In this document: piece after piece, positions 1-6,549 of the stretch
Layout: each line of letters starts with the position of its first letter
Numbering within the stretch: the stretch's first letter is position 1
Origin: Clostridiales bacterium
GTDB lineage: Bacteria; Bacillota; Clostridia; Peptostreptococcales; Acidaminobacteraceae
Direction of reading: 5' to 3'
NCBI GenBank assembly: GCA_021107455.1
Contig: JAIOSU010000178.1
Location: 1-45,721, forward strand
DNA: 45,721 nt
The notes under the pieces: generated by a model
What the model was told of the DNA's origin: nothing
The model's database searches: none
What the model saw: the letters and a program-made list of their open reading frames with translations, nothing else
Position numbers and translations under genes: made by a program

Positions 1-618
1 ATTGTAATATCACTTGAGGGCGGAGAAGGTGCCGGCAAAACATCAGTTATTGAAAAAATCAAATCTCATTTGGAATCAAGGGGTATATCGCACTTGATTA
101 CTAGAGAACCAGGAGGCGTTCCAATTTCTGAAAAGATAAGAGAAATTATTTTGGATAAGACGCACGATGAGATGGATCACAGGACAGAAGCATTATTATT
201 TGCGGCTGCAAGACGCCAGCACTTGATTGAAAAAGTGATTCCGGCAATAGAAGCGGGCATAGAAGTAGTCGTATTTGACCGATTTGTGGACTCATCCATG
301 GTATATCAAGGTTTTGTCAGAGGAATAGGTGTTGATGAAGTATATCAAATGAATCTGTTTGCAACTGAAGGCTTTTTACCGGATTTGACTCTATATCTGG
401 ATTTGGATCCGGAAATCGGGCTGGCAAGAATCAACTCGAATCCTGACAGGGAAATCAATAAATTAGATATGGAGACCCTGGAATTTCACAAATTGGTGAG
501 AGAAGGATATTTGGAATTGGCAGGTAAATTTCCTGAGCGAATCCGAATAATCAATGCAGAAAACAGTATCGAAGAAGTCTGTGAAGAATCCGTAAAAGAA
601 ATTGAAGTATTCCTTTAA
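1..618 (+). CDS. tmk: Thymidylate kinase, 5' end cut by window edge
   Basis: dTMP kinase, which phosphorylates dTMP to dTDP with ATP in the cytosol for DNA synthesis. Reading frame 1 is open from base 1, so the coding region begins before the window. Only the initiator and perhaps one more residue are missing, because the frame opens directly with the first beta strand and P-loop (GGEGAGKTS, window codons 7-15). The LID/substrate motif DRFVDSSMVYQG follows at about codons 88-99, and the domain runs complete to the stop. Clostridial tmk genes are often followed by nucleotide-binding or signalling genes, as here. The promoter of the next operon lies inside its last codons. Family assignment is secure. 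Confidence 0.95.
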   Translation: MVISLEGGEGAGKTSVIEKIKSHLESRGISHLITREPGGVPISEKIREIILDKTHDEMDHRTEALLFAAARRQHLIEKVIPAIEAGIEVVVFDRFVDSSMVYQGFVRGIGVDEVYQMNLFATEGFLPDLTLYLDLDPEIGLARINSNPDREINKLDMETLEFHKLVREGYLELAGKFPERIRIINAENSIEEVCEESVKEIEVFL

Positions 619-630
619 AGATGCTATAAT
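602..630 (+). promoter_or_regulatory. Predicted sigma-A promoter of the hydrogenase-like signalling operon
   Basis: TTGAAG at 602-607, 17-bp spacer, TATAAT at 625-630, with an extended TG (622-623) before the -10. It overlaps the end of tmk, and the expected start of transcription is near 637, giving a leader of about 65 nt before the gene at 702. Confidence 0.7.
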
Positions 631-641
631 GTAAGAAATTA

Positions 642-659
642 TTGTTAAAATATTAACTT
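642..659 (+). promoter_or_regulatory. Rex-like operator
   Basis: TTGTTAA-AATA-TTAACTT matches the known Rex consensus TTGTTAANNNNTTAACAA at 12 of 14 defined positions. It sits just downstream of the predicted transcription start, where a bound repressor would block the polymerase. Rex senses the NADH/NAD+ ratio and often controls hydrogenase and fermentation genes in Clostridia, which fits the hydrogenase-like gene downstream. Whether Rex actually binds here is inference. Confidence 0.55.
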
Positions 660-701
660 AATTTCACGGTATTTTACGCTATTACGCACAAGGAGGCAAA
701 T

Positions 702-1049
702 ATGCAGATAAAATACATAGCAGACGTTACAAACGCAGAGATTCTCGCTTTCAAACAAGGTATAGATCACGAGGTGGTCACTGCCTTTGGGTCGGATTTG
801 ATGAGTGATGTGCTTGCTTATGTAGAGGAAGACACATTATTGATTACTGGACTCATCAATCAACAAGTCATAAGAACAGCAGAAATGCTGGATTTGAAAG
901 CTATTTTGTTTGTTCGTGGAAAGACCCCATGCAATGAGGTCATTGCGCTCGCAGAAGAAAAACAAATACTTTTGATGATGACACGAGAATCATTATTTAC
1001 TGTTTCAGGGATATTGTTTCAACATGGACTTAGAGGCATAAAAATTTAA
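702..1049 (+). CDS. DRTGG-domain protein (first copy)
   Basis: A 115-residue stand-alone DRTGG-type domain, a fold of unknown ligand found next to CBS domains and in phosphotransacetylase- and HPr-kinase-like proteins. No catalytic domain is attached, so a sensory or binding role is inferred. The start is set by AGGAGG 8 bases before the ATG. It is the first gene of the operon, and the next ATG follows after 9 bases. A second, diverged copy lies at 2795-3127 on the other side of the hydrogenase-like gene. The family call rests on overall sequence character (core TLLITGLINQQVIRTAEML, then LKAILFVRGK) and on the operon context. The ligand is unknown. Confidence 0.7.
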   Translation: MQIKYIADVTNAEILAFKQGIDHEVVTAFGSDLMSDVLAYVEEDTLLITGLINQQVIRTAEMLDLKAILFVRGKTPCNEVIALAEEKQILLMMTRESLFTVSGILFQHGLRGIKI

Positions 1050-1058
1050 GGGGACTCT

Positions 1059-1514
1059 ATGAACACGTATGAAAAGGATGAAAAAAATGTAGCTCTTAAG
1101 TTGCATTATGATGTAGCAAACGACGATTTCTCCAGAGCGGGTGAAGCATCGAGCAAGATTAAGAAAATGCTTAAACAGCTCGCCATAGATGCCAATATCG
1201 TCAGACGCGTCGCCATTGCGACATATGAAGCTGAAATCAACCTCGTGATCCATTCTAATGGTGGCAATATCGAGGTGTTTATTAAATCGGATCGTATAGA
1301 AATTTATGTGGAAGACTGCGGACCAGGAATAGAAAATGTCGATCTCGCCATGACACAAGGATTCTCCACTGCTACTAATGTCGCAAGAGAAATGGGCTTT
1401 GGAGCTGGTATGGGATTACCCAACATGGAAAAAATGAGTGATGTTTTCATAATAGAATCAGAACTGGGGTCAGGAACCAACATAAAAATGATTGTTAAGT
1501 ATGAGAACGTATAA
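1059..1514 (+). CDS. RsbT/RsbW-type GHKL ATPase (anti-sigma-like kinase)
   Basis: A 151-residue single-domain Bergerat-fold ATPase. The N box (EAEINLVIHS), G1 box (EDCGPGIENV) and G2 box (GFGAGMGLPNM) are all present and in order. The segment GPGIENVDLAMTQGFSTA resembles RsbT, which phosphorylates STAS-domain antagonists or binds partner phosphatases in stress signalling. No HisKA or other dimerisation domain is present, so it is not a classical histidine kinase. It lies between the first DRTGG gene and the hydrogenase-like gene and is probably a switch subunit of the same module. Its partner (a STAS protein, a sigma factor or one of its neighbours) is not visible in the window. Confidence 0.8.
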   Translation: MNTYEKDEKNVALKLHYDVANDDFSRAGEASSKIKKMLKQLAIDANIVRRVAIATYEAEINLVIHSNGGNIEVFIKSDRIEIYVEDCGPGIENVDLAMTQGFSTATNVAREMGFGAGMGLPNMEKMSDVFIIESELGSGTNIKMIVKYENV

Positions 1515-1542
1515 AGGGTAAATTTGAGTATTGGAGGAACTG

Positions 1543-2805
1543 ATGGAAAAGACTTATTGGCATTCAGTTGTTCTTGAAAAAGATTATTGCAATGGATGCA
1601 CACATTGTTTGGACCGATGTCCGACTCAAGCCATCCGTATTGTCGATCATAAGGCAAAGATCATTGAATCTCGTTGTATAGATTGCGGCGAGTGTTTAAA
1701 AGTATGCCCATATCACGCCAAAGGTGCACTTGTCAGTAATTTGGAAATCATAAAAAAGTTCAAATACACAGTGGCGTTGCCCGCAATCTCATTCTATGGT
1801 CAATTTCCAATGGAATATGACATGAACACGATTTACAATGCACTTTTGGAACTAGGCTTTGATGAAGTATACGATGTTGCTCATGCCGCTGAACTCTTAT
1901 CTGTCTATGAAAATAGAATACTTGACAAGGCGCATTTGAACAAACCTATGATTTCAACTTATTGTCCCGTCATTACAAGATTGATTCAAATCAGATTTCC
2001 AGCTCTGATCGATCATATCATCAAACTTGAGGCGCCTATGGAAATAGCTGCTAGAGCCATTAAAAAGAGATTGATCAGTGAAGGTCATGATCATGCTGAT
2101 ATTGGAATCATATATATTACACCCTGCCCTGCCAAGGTGACTAGTATAAAAAATCCAATTGGATTGTCCAGTTCATTTATTGATGAGGCCATATCCACTG
2201 AAGAAATTTATTACAAAGTCATGAAAATTATCGATAAAGTAGAACCAACACAACAATTGCAGATTTCTACCGGCAAAGGAATAGGGTGGGGTCGTGTAGG
2301 TGGACAAAGTTATGCCATGGAAATTGAAGATTATATCGCTGTCGATGGTATCGAAGAAGTTATAAAAGTCCTTGAATCCATGGAACTCGGGAAACTGGAG
2401 TCTCTGAATTTCTTTGAGGGGTATGCGTGCATCAATGGATGTGTCGGTGGTCCACTTAATGTTGAAAATACATTCATAGGCAAAAATCGCATCCGTAAAC
2501 TCACCAATTTATACGGCATGAATGAGCCAATCAATATTGATATTGAACTCACTCCAGAAAACATGGAGTGGGATTTACCTATTGAGCCTATGCCAATATT
2601 CAAACTCGACAAAGACTTTAAGAAAGCACTTGAAAAAATGTCTCAAATAGAGGAGTTGACCCAAAAGTTGCCCGGTGTGAACTGTGGTGCTTGTGGTGCT
2701 CCCACTTGTAGAGTGTTGGCTGAAGATATCGTAAATGGATTTGCAAAATTTGAGGATTGTATTTTTATGAAAAAAGATAAAGGTGGTCAAGGAAATGTTG
2801 GTTAG
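1543..2805 (+). CDS. Hydrogenase-like Fe-S protein (sensory-type [FeFe] hydrogenase large-subunit domain)
   Basis: 420 residues; the ATG at 1543 is chosen because GGAGG lies at 1533-1537. Domains in order: an N-terminal 2x[4Fe-4S] ferredoxin (C16/19/22/26 and C45/48/51/55), a hydrogenase large-subunit C-terminal domain, and a C-terminal Fe-S motif (C381, C384, C389, C406; GVNCGACGAPTC). H-cluster ligands are conserved: C141 in STYCPV, C195 in TPCPAK, C296 and C300 in ACINGC. The proton-relay cysteine of catalytic enzymes (first C of TSCCP) is Tyr140, and the relay Glu of the PCxxKxxE motif is Ser201. No small subunit, NADH-oxidising partner or maturases are nearby. The set resembles sensory/uncharacterised [FeFe] hydrogenases more than H2-producing ones. 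H-cluster occupancy is inferred. Confidence 0.85.
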   Translation: MEKTYWHSVVLEKDYCNGCTHCLDRCPTQAIRIVDHKAKIIESRCIDCGECLKVCPYHAKGALVSNLEIIKKFKYTVALPAISFYGQFPMEYDMNTIYNALLELGFDEVYDVAHAAELLSVYENRILDKAHLNKPMISTYCPVITRLIQIRFPALIDHIIKLEAPMEIAARAIKKRLISEGHDHADIGIIYITPCPAKVTSIKNPIGLSSSFIDEAISTEEIYYKVMKIIDKVEPTQQLQISTGKGIGWGRVGGQSYAMEIEDYIAVDGIEEVIKVLESMELGKLESLNFFEGYACINGCVGGPLNVENTFIGKNRIRKLTNLYGMNEPINIDIELTPENMEWDLPIEPMPIFKLDKDFKKALEKMSQIEELTQKLPGVNCGACGAPTCRVLAEDIVNGFAKFEDCIFMKKDKGGQGNVG

Positions 2806-3127
2806 GGATTTGATAGAAAAGCACGGTTTTGTTAAGGTTTCTGGGTCTGATCAAGAAAGAGAAATTTTAAATGTCTATTCATGTGATTTGTTGAGTTGGG
2901 TTATGGCCAAAGGCAAACATGACACCGCTTGGATTACAGTTCAGACACATAGCAATATTCTGGCAGTGGCTTCTTTGCTTGATTTTTCATGCATCATTAT
3001 TCCTGAAGGTATAACCGTGGAAAAAGAAACAATTGATAAAGCTGATGAGCAAGATGTCGTACTCCTCACGACGCCACTCGAAGCTTATGAGATTTTCAAG
3101 ATCTTATATGAAGAAGGCGTGAAGTAG
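2795..3127 (+). CDS. DRTGG-domain protein (second copy)
   Basis: 110 residues from the ATG at 2795, chosen because AAGGTGG lies at 2780-2786; a GTG at 2783 in the same frame would add four residues. It overlaps the end of the hydrogenase-like gene by 11 bases, which suggests translational coupling. It is the same small alpha/beta fold as the 702-1049 product (core WITVQTHSNILAVASLL, then FSCIIIPEG) but clearly diverged. Two flanking copies suggest a heteromeric sensor or two different inputs to the module. No enzyme motif is visible. Confidence 0.65.
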   Translation: MLVRDLIEKHGFVKVSGSDQEREILNVYSCDLLSWVMAKGKHDTAWITVQTHSNILAVASLLDFSCIIIPEGITVEKETIDKADEQDVVLLTTPLEAYEIFKILYEEGVK

Positions 3128-3834
3128 TGAAACTGTTTTATGATCTGCATATCCATTCCTGTCTTTCCCCATGTGGTAGCGATGAGATGACTCCAAACAA
3201 TATTGTGAACATGGCATATTTGAAAGGGTTGAATATCATATCCGTCACGGATCACAATACCGGAAAAAATTGTGATGTGATCAGTCGATTAGGAAAAAAA
3301 AATGGGATTTTAGTAATCCCAGGGATGGAAATTCAGACAAAGGAAGAAGTTCATATTCTATGTTATTTTCCTCATTTGGATGCTTTGAACGCTTTTGAGG
3401 TCGAACTCGATCAATATAGGATTCAAATACCCAATCGCCCAGAAAAGTTTGGTAATCAATGGATTATGGACGAAGATGACATCAAAGTGGAGGACTATCC
3501 CTTGGCTCTTATATTGTCGGTGAACATAGGCCTTGATCAACTGAATGTGTTGGTTGAAAAATACGGTGGAGTTATTGTTCCTGCTCATGTCAATAAGAGT
3601 TCCAATAGCATGCTGTCCAATTTAGGATTTATCCCGGAGACACTTGACCTTAAATACGTCGAGGTATTTATGAGCGCTCCAGTTCCAAAATCCATACTGG
3701 ACAGTTATGATATCCTTAAGAACTCAGACGCCCATTCGCTTGGACAAATCAGCGAACCGGAAAACAGTATGGAGTTAAAAGAAAAAACAATAAATGCAGT
3801 CATAGATTTTCTAAAGAGGAGGGGGACGTTGTGA
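3127..3834 (+). CDS. PHP-domain metal-dependent phosphoesterase
   Basis: 235 residues starting at GTG 3127, which overlaps the previous TAG by one base. The PHP metal-binding motifs are visible: HIH near residues 8-10, SVTDHN near 41-46, GMEIQ near 66-70, and the late PAHVNK and NSDAH motifs. PHP proteins hydrolyse phosphoester bonds in nucleotides, small phosphates or phosphoproteins using two or three metal ions. The substrate cannot be read from sequence. The position between the DRTGG protein and the second GHKL ATPase suggests it may remove a phosphate or a nucleotide signal made within the module, but this is inference. Confidence 0.85.
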   Translation: MKLFYDLHIHSCLSPCGSDEMTPNNIVNMAYLKGLNIISVTDHNTGKNCDVISRLGKKNGILVIPGMEIQTKEEVHILCYFPHLDALNAFEVELDQYRIQIPNRPEKFGNQWIMDEDDIKVEDYPLALILSVNIGLDQLNVLVEKYGGVIVPAHVNKSSNSMLSNLGFIPETLDLKYVEVFMSAPVPKSILDSYDILKNSDAHSLGQISEPENSMELKEKTINAVIDFLKRRGTL

Positions 3835-4388
3835 AAGAGTTGTCATTACACATACTTGATATAGCTCAAAACTCAATCAAGGCTGAAGCCGAAGTGTTAA
3901 GAATTGCAATCATTGAAAGCTTATATGAAGATCAACTGACGATTAAAATCAAAGATGATGGTATCGGCATGGACTCTGAGACGGTAAAGAAAGTTGTGGA
4001 TCCGTTTTATACAACGCGGACAACCAGAAAAGTCGGTCTAGGAATACCTTTATTCAAATCTTCCGCCGAACAATGTGAAGGCTATTTCAACATCAACTCA
4101 CAACTTGGAAAAGGGACTGAAATCGTGGCTGTATTCAAACATAGCCATATAGATCGTGTACCTCTCGGAAACATGCCAGAGACAATTATCACGATCTTAA
4201 ATGGATGTGACGAAATGGATTTGATATACACTCATGATTTCAATGGATATACATTCACTTTGAATTCAAAGGAAATCAAGAAATTGCTCGATGGAGTGCC
4301 TATCAGTAACAATGATGTGATTAGATGGCTTAGGGATTATGTTGCTGAAGGTCTAGCCGAGATCTATTCTGAAGGGAGTTCAAAGTGA
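3831..4388 (+). CDS. Stand-alone GHKL (histidine-kinase-type) ATPase
   Basis: 185 residues from GTG 3831, which overlaps the PHP gene by 4 bases. The N box (HILDIAQNSIKAEA), G1 (KDDGIGMD), F box (PFYTTR) and G2 (KVGLGIPLFK) follow the order seen in sensor-kinase catalytic domains. No HisKA phospho-acceptor helix, sensor or transmembrane segment is present. About 80 C-terminal residues are a specific extension. It is the second such ATPase of the operon and of a different subtype from the RsbT-like one at 1059. A matching response regulator is not in the window. Confidence 0.8.
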   Translation: MKELSLHILDIAQNSIKAEAEVLRIAIIESLYEDQLTIKIKDDGIGMDSETVKKVVDPFYTTRTTRKVGLGIPLFKSSAEQCEGYFNINSQLGKGTEIVAVFKHSHIDRVPLGNMPETIITILNGCDEMDLIYTHDFNGYTFTLNSKEIKKLLDGVPISNNDVIRWLRDYVAEGLAEIYSEGSSK

Positions 4389-4555
4389 GAAAATTTGGGA
4401 TAAAACTCATTTTGCTGACAATTGCCTTCCTTGTTCTTTCGGGTTATATCATCGACGTCAATCCATATTTGAAAACTGCCTTAGGCGTATTTTTGATAGG
4501 ATCTGGCGTTGTTTTGATTATACTAGGTGGCATCGATCATTATAAAGACTCGTAA
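4385..4555 (+). CDS. Small membrane protein, 56 residues
   Basis: GTG at 4385 overlaps the end of the GHKL ATPase gene; GGGAG lies at 4374-4378. The product has two predicted transmembrane segments (about residues 6-22 and 29-48) joined by a short polar DVNPY turn, and ends in HYKDS. It is the last gene before a terminator, and overlap with its neighbour argues that it is translated. I recognise no family. It could anchor the otherwise soluble signalling proteins at the membrane (inference). Confidence 0.6.
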   Translation: MRKFGIKLILLTIAFLVLSGYIIDVNPYLKTALGVFLIGSGVVLIILGGIDHYKDS

Positions 4556-4573
4556 AGTTTACGGGTTTTTTTA
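4547..4573 (+). terminator. Intrinsic terminator of the signalling operon
   Basis: ACTCGTA...TACGGGT stem with one G-T wobble and additional A-T pairs, followed by seven T. The left arm overlaps the stop of the 56-residue protein. Confidence 0.8.
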
Positions 4574-4634
4574 TGCTTGAGTGGGGTATATAATTCAAAA
4601 GGACAAAATGATTATATGAAAGTGAAGGCATGAT

Positions 4635-5393
4635 ATGAAAAGAAAAATTTCGACTTTATTGATTATCATCGGCATTCTAGTTGCTGCTTATCCACTTGCA
4701 AGTCGAGCATACATTTGGTATTGGGAGAATAAGCTCCTGGAGGGTTTTGAATCGGAACTTGAACTGCAAATAGAATCTGAAACCACTTCAGAAGCTGACT
4801 ATTTGGCATTGCAGGTTCTTTTTGAACAGGAAAGCGAACTTGCTGATAGAGATGAAAGCGGTTTATTGGTGTCAGATTCAAATCCGAATGTGATTCCAGC
4901 AGAGGATTATATTGATCCTATTGATCGAACTCAAAATAGTGGAACAGCATCCGATCCAGAACCGGCTACAGAAACGGCAAGTCCACAACCATCGAGCTCA
5001 GGAGCTCTGGGGAAAATTGTCATTCCGAAAATTGATTTGACAATGCCACTTTTGAGTGGTGCTTCAGAATATAATCTTAATCGTGGAGCAGCAACAATAG
5101 CTGGTACATCTGCTTTTGGAGAAATTGGAAATGTTGGAATCGCAGGTCATAGAGGACGTTCGTATGGTATAATGTTCAATAGACTTGATGAAATGAGTAT
5201 CGGAGATACCATTGAGGTCGTAACTTCAGAGAAAACTTTCAAATATAAAGTATATAAGACGCATATCGTTGAACCCACCGATGTAACTGTACTATATAGG
5301 AACAGCAAAGATCAGATCATTACACTTGTCACCTGTGACCCGGTTAGAAACCCGACTCACAGACTGATTGTTCATGCTATCTTGGTACCGTAA
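4635..5393 (+). CDS. Class D sortase
   Basis: 252 residues. An N-terminal membrane anchor (about residues 5-25) is followed by an acidic Ser/Pro/Glu-rich linker to about residue 123 and a sortase beta-barrel. Catalytic residues are visible: His172 (AGHRG), Cys234 in the class D signature TLVTC, and Arg243. Sortases cleave an LPxTG-like motif and attach proteins to the cell wall or link pilins. No gene with an obvious sorting signal is adjacent, so the substrates are probably elsewhere. The next gene, also extracytoplasmic, lies behind its own riboswitch. Confidence 0.9.
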   Translation: MKRKISTLLIIIGILVAAYPLASRAYIWYWENKLLEGFESELELQIESETTSEADYLALQVLFEQESELADRDESGLLVSDSNPNVIPAEDYIDPIDRTQNSGTASDPEPATETASPQPSSSGALGKIVIPKIDLTMPLLSGASEYNLNRGAATIAGTSAFGEIGNVGIAGHRGRSYGIMFNRLDEMSIGDTIEVVTSEKTFKYKVYKTHIVEPTDVTVLYRNSKDQIITLVTCDPVRNPTHRLIVHAILVP

Positions 5394-5491
5394 TGAATTG
5401 TTCACAAAATTGAAATCAATCATCTATATGGATTTTAATGCATTCGTGGTATGATGTAACTAACTTAATAACTTAAGGTGTAATGTATACG

Positions 5492-5585
5492 TACTTCACC
5501 GATAAAGGCAAACCATTGGAAACGATGGGACGCAAAGCCATAGGGCCTTTCAGAAATGAATGGCAGCCGTGCTACCGAAGGGAGT
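5492..5585 (+). promoter_or_regulatory. Cyclic di-GMP-I (GEMM) riboswitch
   Basis: Conserved GEMM-I elements appear in order: GGCAAACC (5507-5514), a CCATTG-GAAA-CGATGG hairpin with its GAAA tetraloop (5513-5528), GGGACGCAAAGCC (5527-5539), then ATGGCAGCC and GCTACCGAAG (5560-5580). P1 closes between CTTC (5494-5497) and GAAG (5577-5580), directly next to the Shine-Dalgarno sequence (5580-5584). Ligand binding could therefore mask or expose the ribosome binding site. The following T8 stretch also allows transcriptional control. The direction of the response is not determinable by eye. Confidence 0.9.
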
Positions 5586-5592
5586 TTTTTTT

Positions 5593-6396
5593 ATGAAAAA
5601 AATGCTGTCGATGCTTTTTTTGTCGTTGGTAATTACCGTTTCATCCATGTCGTCTTTTGCTGCAGTCACAGGTGTCAATATTGGGACTGAAGCCATTCAA
5701 ACAGGAATGGTGAGTTTAAGAGTCAGCCAAGACTTTGAATCCAAACTACTTTTTTTAGTAGAGAAGGATGGTAACAGATATATGTATCCAGTCTATGATG
5801 ATGGATCTACAAACTACTTTCCACTTCAAATGGGCGGTGGTGACTATCTCGTAAGACTTATGGAGAATGTCGAAGGAAACAAATTTAAGGAAATTGTAAG
5901 AAAAACAGTCAATCTCAATGAAACTTCAGGTCGGGAAATATTTTTACAATCCGTTATAGAAGTCAATTGGTCTGAGAATTCACCTGCTGTTTTAAAAGCC
6001 AAATCGCTGACTAAAGGCATGACATCCGATTCGGCAAAAATCAAAGTCATTTATGATTATGTCACGAGTAATTACAAATATGATTACAACAAGATCTCAA
6101 CACTGACATCAAGTTATATTCCAGATATCGATCAAATCTATTATGATGAGAAAGGTATTTGTTACGATTATTCAGCTTTATTTGCCTCTATGTTGAGAAG
6201 TGTTGGAGTGCCGACGAAAATGGTCAAAGGCTATTCGGATTTGATACCAGATCAATATCATGCATGGAATGAAGTGTACGTGAATGGCACTTGGCAAACA
6301 GTGGATACCACTTATGACGCGGCGTATTTGCAAGCCAATAAGACGGTTTCCATGTATAAATCTTCAGTTTTATTTGATGCCACAAAAATATACTAA
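5593..6396 (+). CDS. Secreted transglutaminase-like (cysteine protease-fold) protein
   Basis: 267 residues from ATG 5593, directly after GGGAG and T8. In-frame codons upstream lie inside the riboswitch, so an earlier start is rejected. A signal peptide (about residues 1-24, ending SSFAA) precedes a beta-rich N-domain (about 30-130) and a transglutaminase-like core with Cys190 (KGICYDYSA), His223 (YHAWNEV) and Asp238 (QTVDTTYD). Bacterial members act as proteases, amidases or crosslinkers of surface proteins. Control by c-di-GMP suggests a role in the switch between attached and motile states. The actual substrate is unknown. Confidence 0.9.
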   Translation: MKKMLSMLFLSLVITVSSMSSFAAVTGVNIGTEAIQTGMVSLRVSQDFESKLLFLVEKDGNRYMYPVYDDGSTNYFPLQMGGGDYLVRLMENVEGNKFKEIVRKTVNLNETSGREIFLQSVIEVNWSENSPAVLKAKSLTKGMTSDSAKIKVIYDYVTSNYKYDYNKISTLTSSYIPDIDQIYYDEKGICYDYSALFASMLRSVGVPTKMVKGYSDLIPDQYHAWNEVYVNGTWQTVDTTYDAAYLQANKTVSMYKSSVLFDATKIY

Positions 6397-6401
6397 AAAT
6401 G

Positions 6402-6436
6402 TCGCCTGTGTGTTTTGAACGCACAGGCGATTTCTT
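6402..6436 (+). terminator. Intrinsic terminator after the transglutaminase-like gene
   Basis: TCGCCTGTGTG...CGCACAGGCGA stem (6402-6430) with a short loop, followed by a T-rich stretch. Confidence 0.75.
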
Positions 6437-6549
6437 AGTTCATATGAAGTGTTAAGTTTTGGTCATCAGAAAAATAAATGTATATTTTTACCTCAATTTG
6501 TTATAAGATAGTATAGTTGTTTAATGCAAAATATTGAATGGAGTTAAGT

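Noticed and set aside
5560-5592. An upstream ATG would extend the transglutaminase-like protein by 11 residues
   Set aside because: This ATG lies inside the conserved 3' part of the c-di-GMP riboswitch, lacks a ribosome binding site, and would precede a perfectly good signal peptide starting at 5593.
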